A DNA stretch of 64,000 nucleotides. Source: an uncultured Roseibium sp. (GTDB taxonomy: Bacteria > Pseudomonadota > Alphaproteobacteria > Rhizobiales > Stappiaceae). Made by a program: the position numbers and the translations under genes. The number at the start of each line of letters is the position of its first letter. Within the stretch, counting starts at the first letter, position 1. Location of the stretch: positions 620,001 to 684,000 of the forward strand of contig NZ_OY780958.1 of the NCBI RefSeq assembly GCF_963675985.1, given 5' to 3'. This document shows, piece after piece, positions 16,864 through 25,334 of this stretch. The notes under the pieces are model-generated. The model was not told the origin of the DNA. It ran no database searches and saw nothing but the letters and a program-made list of their open reading frames with translations.

Positions 16864-18018
16864 ATGATCATACGAGAGTTTCTGAATTGGGTTGAGAGTG
16901 CTCCGGACGCGCCCCGCGCGGACGCCGCTGGCGCGCTTGCCCGTGCCTGGCTTTATTCCGACCTGAGCGAGGAAGATCGCAGGGGGGCTGCTGCGGCCCT
17001 CACGTTTCTTCTGGACGATCCCTGTCCGCAGGTGAGGGAGGCTATGGCGCGAAGCCTGGCGGACCACAGCGATGCCCCGCGGCACGTTATTCTCAGCCTT
17101 GCCGAGGACGTCGAGACCGTGGCCGAGATTGTCCTCAAGTCCTCACCGGTCTTTACCGAGGTCGAACTCGTCGATGCCCTTGCGCAAGGGTCGGACCGGA
17201 TCCAGTGCGCGATCGCCGGCAGGAAGGGGCTTCAGCCGGTCGTCGCGGCGGCCCTTGCCGAGGTCGGTTGTGCGCGGGCGTGCCAGGTGATGCTGGAAAA
17301 CCGGTCGGCCGAAATTCTCAAGTCCAGCCTTATTCGCATTGCCGAGCGCCACGAAGCCGTCATGCCGGTGAGCGAGGCGCTCCTGAACCGGCCCGGCTTG
17401 TCCCTGACCTTGCGCCACAAGCTGCTGAGCCGGTTCGCGGAGCGGCTGGAGAGCCATCCCATGTTTGCCGAAAAAGTGCCGGATCACCTGAAAGAGGAGT
17501 TCCTGGCGGACGCGGCCGACAAGGTGACCCTGCACCTCGCGCTGGAAGCCTCCGACACGGAGATGCCGGACTTTGTGGAACACCTGCGGTCCGAGGCATT
17601 GCTGACGACGAAATTTCTGCTGCGGGCTGTCTGCTGCGGCCGGTTGCGCCTGTTTGCGACCGCGCTTTCGCTTCTGGGGAACGTGCCGCCGGACCGGCTG
17701 AGGCAGCTTCTGATCTCGGTCCGCCTGCCGGCGCTGCAAGCGGTCCTGCGCAAAGCGGGGCTACCGCTCCGGTCTCACCAGGCCTTTTTGCTGGCCATCG
17801 AGATTGCCCGCAGTGCCGAGGCGGATTTCACCCGGGACATGAGCCTGGAGCAGGCGCGCACGCTGACCGAAGCCCTGTTGTCGGAAATCCAGGATGGGGC
17901 GCTGGGAGCGGACGAGGATATTGCCGCGTTCCTGCGCCGGTTCGCCGTCGACGTGGCGCGGCTGGAAGCGAGGGCCTTCGTGAAAGGCCGGATGCAGAAA
18001 GCCCTGAAGGCCGCCTGA
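16864..18018 (+). CDS. DUF2336 alpha-helical repeat protein
   Basis: A 384-residue soluble protein of the DUF2336 family, nearly all alpha-helical with HEAT-like repeats, for example LLDDPCPQVREAMARSLADH and MLENRSAEILKSSLIRIAE. The family is largely confined to alphaproteobacteria and its function is unknown; some members lie beside chemotaxis, flagellar or c-di-GMP genes. The ATG at 16864 (MIIREFLNWVE) is preferred over a GTG four codons upstream. The gene is convergent with an Hpt-domain gene and follows the transglycosylase. A CtrA-like site precedes it. Confidence 0.82.
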   Translation: MIIREFLNWVESAPDAPRADAAGALARAWLYSDLSEEDRRGAAAALTFLLDDPCPQVREAMARSLADHSDAPRHVILSLAEDVETVAEIVLKSSPVFTEVELVDALAQGSDRIQCAIAGRKGLQPVVAAALAEVGCARACQVMLENRSAEILKSSLIRIAERHEAVMPVSEALLNRPGLSLTLRHKLLSRFAERLESHPMFAEKVPDHLKEEFLADAADKVTLHLALEASDTEMPDFVEHLRSEALLTTKFLLRAVCCGRLRLFATALSLLGNVPPDRLRQLLISVRLPALQAVLRKAGLPLRSHQAFLLAIEIARSAEADFTRDMSLEQARTLTEALLSEIQDGALGADEDIAAFLRRFAVDVARLEARAFVKGRMQKALKAA

Positions 18019-18058
18019 GGAAACAAGCCCGGCAGCGACGGATGGCCGATGAGGTCGT

Positions 18059-18601
18059 TCAGCCGATCATCAGTTCGTCGTCTTCACCCTTCGACGGGAA
18101 CTGAGCGAGATAGTCTTCGGTCACTTCCGAAAGCCTGTCGGCAAGGGCCGCGCCGGTCGAGTTGTCCGTGTCGCGGGCGCCTTCGGCGACCATGGCCCGG
18201 ATCGCTTCGACATATTGTTCGGTCAGGGAAAGCGGCAGCTTGTCCGGGCTGGGAACATGTTCCAGCAGGCGGCAGAAGCTGGAGGCAACGGACCCCACAA
18301 GCGGGTAGCCCAGCGTGAGTGCCTGACCCTTCATGTTGTGAACCGCCTGATAGAGCGTTTCCAGGTTCGCCTTGGTGAGCCCTTCGGCGCGGATCGTGTC
18401 ATAGGCGTCCGTCAGCTCATTTGTCTCATTGCTCATCCAGCCGTCGAATTTCCCCGAAAGCCGTTCAAGAGCCTGTTCCGCGGCCTTCACCGGATCGAAG
18501 TTTTTTGTCTCGCGCTTGCTCAAGACACGTACCTTTTTCCGGAGGTCCGTCGGCGGCGAGAGGATTTCCCGCTCTTCTTCCTCAAGGGGGGCTTCAGCCA
18601 T
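18059..18601 (-). CDS. Histidine phosphotransfer (Hpt) domain protein
   Basis: A 180-residue soluble protein with an acidic and basic N-terminal tail (residues 1-35) followed by an Hpt four-helix bundle. The phospho-accepting His is in LYQAVHNMKGQALTLGY at about residue 88, followed by VGSVASSFCRLLE. Hpt proteins relay phosphate between receiver domains in phosphorelays. No kinase or receiver gene is adjacent, so the partner is elsewhere. The 163 bp upstream contain a CtrA-like site at 18726-18740. It is convergent with DUF2336. Confidence 0.85.
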   Translation of the reverse strand: MAEAPLEEEEREILSPPTDLRKKVRVLSKRETKNFDPVKAAEQALERLSGKFDGWMSNETNELTDAYDTIRAEGLTKANLETLYQAVHNMKGQALTLGYPLVGSVASSFCRLLEHVPSPDKLPLSLTEQYVEAIRAMVAEGARDTDNSTGAALADRLSEVTEDYLAQFPSKGEDDELMIG

Positions 18602-18725
18602 GGTGATACCTTTGCCTTCCCGCTTTTCGCAGGTGTTGTCCGCAACGGCCGGGAGTGTCTCCTGGTGCCCTTACTGGTGTCTGGGCCAGGGGCCTGAGTT
18701 CGCGTGTCAGTATGCGGAGATCTGC

Positions 18726-18740
18726 TTAACAGTCTGTTAG
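18726..18740. promoter_or_regulatory. CtrA-like site upstream of the Hpt gene
   Basis: TTAACAGTCTGTTAG (TTAA-N7-TTAG) has one mismatch to the CtrA consensus and lies about 125 bp upstream of the Hpt start, in the gap after nadK. Confidence 0.35.
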
Positions 18741-18764
18741 TGAAGCCTGCGGTGCGAGCCGCCC

Positions 18765-19577
18765 TCAATAGCGGAACATCTCCGTCAGGATGCGCTCGTC
18801 CCAGCCGTGTTCGCGGTCGAACATGATCAGGCCCTCCACGTTGCCGTCCTCGTGGACGGAGACCCTGGCCACATCCCTGATTTCCCTGTGATCGGCAGAT
18901 GCGCTCACGGGGCGTTTTTCCGGCTCGAGGATGTCGATGTCCACGCGGGCGTGATTGGGCAGAAGGGCGCCGCGCCAGCGTCTCGGCCGGAAGGCGCTGA
19001 TTGGGGTCAGCGCCAGAAGCGGCGAGGATATCGGCAGGATCGGCCCGTGGGCGGACAGGTTATAGGCTGTGCTGCCGGCCGGGGTGGAGATGATGATGCC
19101 GTCGCAGATCAGCTCCTCCAGACGCACACGGCCATCGATCGAAATGCGCAAGCGGGCGGCCTGGGACGTCTGGCGGAGCAGGGAGACCTCGTTGATCGCC
19201 TGGGCCGTGGAGATCTTTCCCGACTGGTCCACCACTTCCATCGACAGCGGGTGGATCGGGTTGGCGTCGGCCTCGGCGACCCTTTGGAGCAGGTCGTCCT
19301 CACGGTATTCGTTCATGAGAAATCCGACCGAGCCGCGGTTCATGCCATAGATCGGTTTGCCCGAGCCCATGAACCTGTGGAGCGTCTGCAGCATCAGGCC
19401 GTCGCCGCCGAGCGCGACGATCACATCGGCGTCTTCGGCGCTGACTTCGCCGTAGCGGACCGCCAGAAGCCCCCGAGCCTCCTGCGCTTCCGGCGTGTCG
19501 CTGGCGACGAAATAAAGCTTTTCGACCTTTTCAGGCGCGTTGCCGGAGGCCTTGTCCGAAGGCGTCGCAATGGTCAT
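18765..19577 (-). CDS. nadK: NAD kinase
   Basis: NadK phosphorylates NAD to NADP in the cytosol. The 270-residue protein has the kinase motifs VIVALGGDGLMLQTLHRF, GMNRGSVGFLMNEY, the AINEVSLLR segment and SVGF-associated ISTPAGSTAYNLSAHGPILP. Length fits the short bacterial type. The ATG at 19577 (MTIATPSDK) is taken because the upstream extension from 19670 is unrelated in composition. It stands alone between an Hpt gene and the phosphonate cluster. Confidence 0.95.
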   Translation of the reverse strand: MTIATPSDKASGNAPEKVEKLYFVASDTPEAQEARGLLAVRYGEVSAEDADVIVALGGDGLMLQTLHRFMGSGKPIYGMNRGSVGFLMNEYREDDLLQRVAEADANPIHPLSMEVVDQSGKISTAQAINEVSLLRQTSQAARLRISIDGRVRLEELICDGIIISTPAGSTAYNLSAHGPILPISSPLLALTPISAFRPRRWRGALLPNHARVDIDILEPEKRPVSASADHREIRDVARVSVHEDGNVEGLIMFDREHGWDERILTEMFRY

Positions 19578-19725
19578 CGTGAACTCGCAGGCGTTTCCCG
19601 ATTGTCCCGGCCCCGTCCGGGCATCAGGCTCCTCACTTCTCCTTAATAGCAGGAAGTGATCGGTCGCCAAGGCCGATTCAGGCCGAAGGCGCTGGTTTTT
19701 GCCTTAAGCCGTGCTCTTTGATTTT

Positions 19726-21234
19726 TCAGGAATAATAGTCCCACACCGGTTTCCGGGCCAGCGTGTCGTCATTGTGACGCATGCGCAGGGACAGGAGGTC
19801 GGACAGGCAATCCCGCAGGATCGGCAGCATCTCAGGATCGTTGGACAGGTCCTTCAACGCTCTTCCAGATTCGTCGTGCTTGAGGAGGAGAGGCGGCAAT
19901 TCGGCGAAGTGGACGTATTGCCATTCCGTCCCGCGCATGGACAACAACGCACGATCGCGCCCATCTGCCTCTTCGGGCAGGAACGCGTTGACGGCCGCGA
20001 CGTTGCGATAGTCGAATTCGAAGATTGCGGCCTTGCGCCAGCGGGCCGGCGTCTGCGCATCGAGGAACGGGCGCAGCGAGGCGCCGTCGGGAGCGTGTCC
20101 CGGTTCCACGCCGATCAGGTCGACGAGGGTCGGAAAGATATCGGCCGCAGAAGTGAAGGCCGTCACCCGATTGGCGCTTGCCCTGCCCGGCGCGCGGATC
20201 ATGAGCGGGATATGATAGCTCTGCTCGAAGAAGCCGCCTTTTCCGAGCATCCAGTGGTCGCCCATCATCTCCGCGTGGTCGGAGGTGAAGATCACCAGTG
20301 TGTCCTTGTCCGCATCGGCAGCGCTTAGGCCGGAAAGGAGGCGCCCAATCTGGGCGTCGACTTCCGAAATCATGCCGTAATAAAGCGCTCGGATGCGACG
20401 GAAGTCGTTGCGGGTCAGGTCCTTTACCTGGCCGTCCGCGCCTGGAATATGGCTGGAGAGTTTCTGGGTGGCGAGTGCCGCCTTTACCAGTGGATGGAGG
20501 CTTGCTTCCTCGTCTGGGGTCGCAGCGCCCAGGAAGTCCGGACCGTCTTCGGGATCATACATCCGGTTATAGGGTTCCGGCACCGCAATCGGCGGATGCG
20601 GTCGCAGGTAGGAGATATGGGCAAACCAGGGCTGTTCCGCCTCCTGTTCGCCGAGCCAGGACAGGAAAGCGTCGGTCAGGAACGCGGTCTGGGTTTCCTC
20701 CGCGCTGTAGGCGGTCGCATTTCGGGAAATGCGCTCGCCTTGTTCCGGCGCGACGTGGTGGATCGTCCGGAAGGTCGCCGGATCGTGGCCCCTGGAGGCA
20801 AGCCAGGAGAGCCAGGGCTTGTCGTCTTCCGGCAGCATCTGACGCACGGCAAAGCCGGGCAGCACGCCTTCGTATGTCGATAGCGCCGGATCGTTCGGAT
20901 CGTGGACACGCGGATCGGGCGTGGTGTCTGTGTAGCCGAACAGGGTCGGAACATAGCCGGCCCGGCGCGCGGCGCGGGCAATGTTGTCGAAGCGGTTGTC
21001 CAGCGGCGCGCCGTTCCAGACAACCCGATGGTTCATCTGGTAGAGACCGGTGTAGAGCGAAGCCCGGGCCGGGGAACACGGCGCGCAGGTGGCGTAGTGG
21101 CGTTCGAACACGGTTGCCTGCTCGGCGAAGGCGTCGAGGTTCGGTGTCTTCACCACCGGATGTCCGATCGTGCCGAGGCAATCGCCGCGCCACTGGTCCA
21201 CAGTGATCAGCAGGATGTTCGGCCGGGACCTCAT
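19726..21234 (-). CDS. Phosphonate monoester hydrolase / sulfatase-family protein
   Basis: A 502-residue alkaline-phosphatase-superfamily enzyme. The N terminus RPNILLITVDQWRGDCLG holds the first metal Asp. CSPAR at residues 53-57 (in ATCAPCSPARASLYTG) is the C-x-P-x-R signal for conversion of Cys53 to formylglycine. Later metal residues are in IFTSDHAEMMGDHWMLGK. From memory of the family it resembles rhizobial phosphonate monoester hydrolases (TGLYQMNHRVV, TDTTPDPRVHDPND) rather than arylsulfatases. It would hydrolyse an ester of a phosphonate or a phosphodiester. It overlaps phnX by 4 nt at the 3' end of the cluster. No signal peptide is visible, so it should be cytosolic and act after import. 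Confidence 0.82.
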   Translation of the reverse strand: MRSRPNILLITVDQWRGDCLGTIGHPVVKTPNLDAFAEQATVFERHYATCAPCSPARASLYTGLYQMNHRVVWNGAPLDNRFDNIARAARRAGYVPTLFGYTDTTPDPRVHDPNDPALSTYEGVLPGFAVRQMLPEDDKPWLSWLASRGHDPATFRTIHHVAPEQGERISRNATAYSAEETQTAFLTDAFLSWLGEQEAEQPWFAHISYLRPHPPIAVPEPYNRMYDPEDGPDFLGAATPDEEASLHPLVKAALATQKLSSHIPGADGQVKDLTRNDFRRIRALYYGMISEVDAQIGRLLSGLSAADADKDTLVIFTSDHAEMMGDHWMLGKGGFFEQSYHIPLMIRAPGRASANRVTAFTSAADIFPTLVDLIGVEPGHAPDGASLRPFLDAQTPARWRKAAIFEFDYRNVAAVNAFLPEEADGRDRALLSMRGTEWQYVHFAELPPLLLKHDESGRALKDLSNDPEMLPILRDCLSDLLSLRMRHNDDTLARKPVWDYYS

Positions 21235-22013
21235 TCCGTTTCCAGTTTATCCATCAGGGCCGGGAGATCGGCAACCGTATCGATGACGTAGTCGGCGCCG
21301 GCTTCCTTGAGTTTTTCCGTCGCGTGAGCGCGCAAGGCGTCCACTTCCTCTGCCGACAAGGCTGCCAGTTCCTCCGGCGTCTTGCCGGCGAAATTGCCCG
21401 AAAGGGCCAACCCGACGGTGAGGCATCCGGCAGCAACGCCTTCGGCGATGCCGGGCTCGGTGTCGTCCACCTTGATCACGGCAGCGGGCGGATAGGCGAC
21501 CAGATCGACGAAACACTGATACATGCCGAGCGGGCCGGGACGGCCCTCGGGCAGGTCGTCGGCACAGATCAGATTGTCCGGCGCATAGCCTTGTTTTGCG
21601 GCGACCGGCAGGACACGCTCCATGATGGAGCGGGTGTAGCCGGTGGTGGAACCGATCCTGATGCCTTTTTTGCGCAGGTACTTGACCACATCGATCGCAC
21701 CCGGAACCAGATCCGCATAGTCGGCGACGACCTCCTCGTTCATGGGAACGAAGACCTCATAGACCTTGTCCACGTCCGCATCGGTCGGCGCATGGCCGTA
21801 TTTTTTCTGCCATTGGGCGGCGATATCCGGATCGTCCATCATGGCGCGGATGTGGTTCCACTTCGGTGCGCCCATCGGCGCGCGTGCCTGTTCGATGCTG
21901 GCGGTGATGCCGAATTTCTCGAACGCCTTCACGAAGACGCCCATGGGCGCGAAGGAGCCGAAGTCGATCATGGTGCCGGCCCAGTCGAACACGACGGCCT
22001 TGAACTTGGACAT
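21231..22013 (-). CDS. phnX: Phosphonoacetaldehyde hydrolase
   Basis: PhnX splits phosphonoacetaldehyde to acetaldehyde and phosphate, breaking the C-P bond through a Schiff base. The 260-residue HAD-fold protein carries the nucleophile motif VFDWAGTMIDFGSFAP at residue 9-24, the Schiff-base Lys in APMGAPKWNHIRAMM at about residue 53, and the HAD motifs IRIGSTTGYTR and VIKVDDTEPGIAEG. Length and motifs match the family. It is 14 bp downstream of phnW and overlaps the hydrolase gene that follows. The order fits aminoethylphosphonate use as P, N or C source. Confidence 0.95.
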   Translation of the reverse strand: MSKFKAVVFDWAGTMIDFGSFAPMGVFVKAFEKFGITASIEQARAPMGAPKWNHIRAMMDDPDIAAQWQKKYGHAPTDADVDKVYEVFVPMNEEVVADYADLVPGAIDVVKYLRKKGIRIGSTTGYTRSIMERVLPVAAKQGYAPDNLICADDLPEGRPGPLGMYQCFVDLVAYPPAAVIKVDDTEPGIAEGVAAGCLTVGLALSGNFAGKTPEELAALSAEEVDALRAHATEKLKEAGADYVIDTVADLPALMDKLETE

Positions 22014-22027
22014 AATGAGTTTCCTTT

Positions 22028-23215
22028 TTAGGCGGCGAGGCGGGCGCGTTCGATCAGGGCTTCGGCCGGCGGGGCGGCACTTTCCACGCCCATTTCCGCC
22101 AGAACGTCGCGGGCGGCGGCGACCACTTCACGCATGACATGAGCGTCCATCTGGCCGATGCAGCCAACGCGGAAGCTTTCCACCACCGTGAGCTTGCCCG
22201 GATAGAGAATGAAGCCGCGGGCCTTCATCAGGTCGTAGAAGCGGGCGAATTCGAATGCCGGATCGGCCGGACAGAAGAAAGTGACGATGATCGGCGACAG
22301 CCATTGGGCATCAAGCAGGGTCTCGAAACCGAGCTCGCGCATGCCGGCGACCATGACATCGCGGTTGTTTTCGTAACGCGCACCGCGGCCGGCGACACCG
22401 CCTTCCGCCTTGTGGGCGCGCAGGGCTTCCAGAAAGGCCGCGACGACATGGGTCGGCGGTGTAAAGCGCCATTGACCGGTCTTTTCCATATGCGCCCATT
22501 GGGCATGGACATCGAGGCTCATGGAATGGCTGTTGCCTTTGGCCGCTTCCAGGGCGGACCTTTTCGCAAGGATGAAGCCGAAACCCGGCACGCCTTCGAT
22601 GCACTTGTTGGCCGATGACACCATGGCGTCGAACCGCAGTCTCCCCGGCTCCAGCGGCACGGCGCCGAAGGCGGACATGGAATCGATCAGCAGCGTGCGG
22701 TCGGCGGCGGCAACCGCCTCGGAGATCTCCTCGACCGGATTGAGAATGCCGGAGCTGGTCTCGCAATGGACGACGACCACGTGGGAAATCTCCGGGTCTT
22801 CGGCCAGGAGCCTTGCGACTTCATCGCCACGCGGCGGCAGGTAGTCGCCCTTGTCGAGCACGGCCACGGGCCGGCCGAGATACTGCATGGTCTCAACGGC
22901 CCGTTTGCCATAGGCGCCGTTGCTCAGGATCAGGGTCTTTTTGTTCTTGGGCGTGAAGCTTGCCAGCATGGCTTCCACGGCAAAGGTGCCGCTGCCCTGC
23001 ATCGGGACGCAGTCATAGCACTCTTTGCCGTCGCCTAGGAGCTCGACCAGACCGGTGCGCATTTCGGCGGTCATGGCGCGGAAATCGCCGTCCCAGCTAC
23101 CCCAGTCGCGCAGCATGGCTTCCTTGGTTTCGATCGATGTGGTCAGCGGACCGGGGGTGAGGAGATAGGGTTCTCCGAGTTTCGGACGGGGCAGGGCGGG
23201 TTTTTCTTTTGTCAT
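22028..23215 (-). CDS. phnW: 2-aminoethylphosphonate--pyruvate transaminase
   Basis: PhnW transfers the amino group of 2-aminoethylphosphonate to pyruvate, giving phosphonoacetaldehyde and alanine. The class V PLP enzyme shows LLTPGPLTTSIETKEAML at its N terminus, MQGSGTFAVEAML, LLIDSMSAFGAVP and the PLP lysine in VSSANKCIEGVPGFGFI. About 395 residues; slightly longer than typical because of a C-terminal tail (ESAAPPAEALIERARLAA). The start ATG at 23215 is assumed; an ATG at 23233 overlaps the upstream ABC gene by 1 nt (TAATG) and could be used by coupling. It feeds phnX directly downstream. Confidence 0.93.
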   Translation of the reverse strand: MTKEKPALPRPKLGEPYLLTPGPLTTSIETKEAMLRDWGSWDGDFRAMTAEMRTGLVELLGDGKECYDCVPMQGSGTFAVEAMLASFTPKNKKTLILSNGAYGKRAVETMQYLGRPVAVLDKGDYLPPRGDEVARLLAEDPEISHVVVVHCETSSGILNPVEEISEAVAAADRTLLIDSMSAFGAVPLEPGRLRFDAMVSSANKCIEGVPGFGFILAKRSALEAAKGNSHSMSLDVHAQWAHMEKTGQWRFTPPTHVVAAFLEALRAHKAEGGVAGRGARYENNRDVMVAGMRELGFETLLDAQWLSPIIVTFFCPADPAFEFARFYDLMKARGFILYPGKLTVVESFRVGCIGQMDAHVMREVVAAARDVLAEMGVESAAPPAEALIERARLAA

Positions 23216-23232
23216 TGATATTCCAGAGAGCA

Positions 23233-24327
23233 TTAGGAGTGCGGACGTGAAAAATCGAATTCTTCGGCAAAATGGCAGGCGACGTGATGATCGGGGGCGA
23301 TCTCACGCCATTCGGGTGCATCTTTAGAACAGCGTTCCCGGGCAAACGGACAGCGGCTGTGGAAACGGCATCCGGAGGGGGCGTTCAGCGGATTGGGGAT
23401 CTCGCCTTCCAGCCTGATCGGATCGAATTCCACATCCGGATCGGCTTGCGGGATCGCGGACAGCAGGGCGTGGGTATAGGGATGGCGGGGATGGAAGAAC
23501 AAGCGTTCCGTCGGCGCGTATTCGACGAATTTTCCCACATACATCACCGCGACCCGGTGGCTCATCTGGGCGACCACGGACAGGTCATGGGCGATGAACA
23601 GGAAGGCAACACCCATTTCCTCCTGAAGGTCTTTCAGGAGATTGACGATCTCCGCCTGGATGGAAACGTCGAGGGCGGAGACGCTTTCGTCGCAGACGAC
23701 GAAATCCGGACGGGAGACCAGCGCCCTGGCGATACAGATGCGCTGGCGCTGGCCACCGGAAAAGGCATGCGGGAACCGACGCAGGTGTTCAAGGTTCAGC
23801 TTGCAGCGTCCTGCGATGTCGCGCACCCGGGCATCGATGGCATCGCGGTTCTTCATCATGCCGGAGGCGACCAGCGGCTCGGCGATGATATCGCGTACGG
23901 TCATGCGCGGATTGAGCGAGGAATAGGGGTCCTGAAACACCAGGCTCATCTTCGAGCGGAACAGGCGCAACCGGTCCGGCGTCATGGTGGACAGTTTCAC
24001 GGCACCTTCGGAAAACACCATGTTCATGTGCTGGCGGAACTTGCGCAGCTCTTCGCCTTCAGCGTGGGCGAGGTCCGTGTCCTTGCCGTTGCTGTGGAAG
24101 ATGACCTCTCCGCCGGTCGGATCGATCGCCCGCAAGATGGCGCGGCCGACGGTGGTCTTGCCGGAACCGCTCTCGCCGACCAGACCGACGGTCTCGCCGC
24201 GTTTGATGTCGAAGGAGACGTCGTCGACCGCCCGCAGCTGCCGGACCTCCGAGCTGAACAGCTTCTTCTTGCGGATCGGAAAGCGCACTTCGAGGTTCTT
24301 GACCTCGATCAGAACATCCTGGTTCAT
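23233..24327 (-). CDS. Opp/Dpp-type ABC transporter ATPase 2
   Basis: A 364-residue ATPase of the OppF/DppF type. Walker A is GLVGESGSGKTTVGRAIL near residue 50, the signature is FSGGQRQRICIARALVSRP, and Walker B is VVCDESVSALDVSIQ, where the usual DEP is DES. The C-terminal oligopeptide-type region GCRFHSRCPFARERC holds cysteines that bind an Fe-S cluster in some Opp/Dpp ATPases. It powers uptake with the four upstream genes, starts within the end of the first ATPase gene (4-nt overlap), and leads directly into phnW. Its cargo is inferred from context to be a phosphonate compound. Confidence 0.9.
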   Translation of the reverse strand: MNQDVLIEVKNLEVRFPIRKKKLFSSEVRQLRAVDDVSFDIKRGETVGLVGESGSGKTTVGRAILRAIDPTGGEVIFHSNGKDTDLAHAEGEELRKFRQHMNMVFSEGAVKLSTMTPDRLRLFRSKMSLVFQDPYSSLNPRMTVRDIIAEPLVASGMMKNRDAIDARVRDIAGRCKLNLEHLRRFPHAFSGGQRQRICIARALVSRPDFVVCDESVSALDVSIQAEIVNLLKDLQEEMGVAFLFIAHDLSVVAQMSHRVAVMYVGKFVEYAPTERLFFHPRHPYTHALLSAIPQADPDVEFDPIRLEGEIPNPLNAPSGCRFHSRCPFARERCSKDAPEWREIAPDHHVACHFAEEFDFSRPHS

Positions 24328-25325
24328 GCGGCGGACCTTCCTTGTTCGGTATGCAGCCAGCAGCGCACCGCGCGCCCGGGTGCCGGTGAAATCTCATCGG
24401 GAGCGGTCCGATCGCACAGGCCGGCCACTGTCTCGCTGCAACGGGTATGGAACGGACAGCCGGACGGGCGTTCCGTCGGGCTCGGGATATCGCCGGGCAC
24501 CGGGCTCAGCCGGTCGTGGAGCTTGTCGACGCTCGGGATCGCCTTGAGCAGGCCTTGCGTATAGGGGTGGCGCGGCGCGCGGATCACGTCGCGGGTCGGG
24601 CCGCGCTCGACGATGGTGCCGAGATACATCACCGCCACCTCGTCGGCGATCTGGGCAATGACGCCGAGATCATGGGTGATGAAGATCATCGCCATGCCAA
24701 GATCGCGCTGCAGGTCGCGCATCAGCTCCAGCACCTGGGCCTGGATGGTGACGTCGAGCGCGGTGGTCGGCTCGTCGGCGATCAGGAGTGCCGGACCCGC
24801 CGACAGGGCGAGCGCGATCATGGCGCGCTGGCGCATGCCGCCGGACAGTTCGTGGGGAAACTGATCGATCCGTTCCGGAGCGTTGGAGATGCCGACCTTG
24901 TCGAGCATTTCGACAGCCAGTTCGCGGGCTTCCCGCTTGCCGACGCCCCGGTGCAGGCGGATGGTCTCGATCATCTGGTTGCCGACAGTATAGACCGGGC
25001 TGAAACTCGCCATCGGCTCCTGGAAGATCATGCCGATCTCGCCACCGCGCAGATTGCGCAGAGCGCGGGCCCCCGGCTTGATCTCATCGATTTTAATCTC
25101 GCGACCGTCCTTGGCTGTGTAGCGGATGCGGGTTTCCGGCGAGAGTGTCGAGCTGCCCGGCAGGAGACGCATCAGCGCCTTGGTGGAGATCGACTTGCCG
25201 GAACCGCTTTCGCCCACCAGGCCGAGGGTCTTGCCTTTTTCGACCGAGAAGCTGACGCCCTGTACCGGTGTGATCAGACCTTCGTCGGTGCGGAAGGAAA
25301 TCGACAGGTTTTCGACTGTAAGCAT
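24324..25325 (-). CDS. Opp/Dpp-type ABC transporter ATPase 1
   Basis: A 333-residue ATPase of the OppD/DppD type. Walker A is GLVGESGSGKSISTKALMR near residue 37, the signature is LSGGMRQRAMIALALSAGP, Walker B is LLIADEPTTALDVTIQ, and the C-terminal GCPFHTRC motif carries cysteines. It pairs with the second ATPase gene as a heterodimer on the cytosolic face. The gene lies 9 bp after the permease gene. Nothing in the ATPase identifies the substrate, and the phosphonate link is positional. Confidence 0.9.
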   Translation of the reverse strand: MLTVENLSISFRTDEGLITPVQGVSFSVEKGKTLGLVGESGSGKSISTKALMRLLPGSSTLSPETRIRYTAKDGREIKIDEIKPGARALRNLRGGEIGMIFQEPMASFSPVYTVGNQMIETIRLHRGVGKREARELAVEMLDKVGISNAPERIDQFPHELSGGMRQRAMIALALSAGPALLIADEPTTALDVTIQAQVLELMRDLQRDLGMAMIFITHDLGVIAQIADEVAVMYLGTIVERGPTRDVIRAPRHPYTQGLLKAIPSVDKLHDRLSPVPGDIPSPTERPSGCPFHTRCSETVAGLCDRTAPDEISPAPGRAVRCWLHTEQGRSAA

Positions 25326-25334
25326 GACCGTTTC

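Noticed and set aside
19726..21234. Arylsulfatase annotation
   Set aside because: The sequence around CSPAR and the TTPDP region resemble phosphonate monoester hydrolases more, and the neighbours are phosphonate genes. Sulfatase side activity remains possible.
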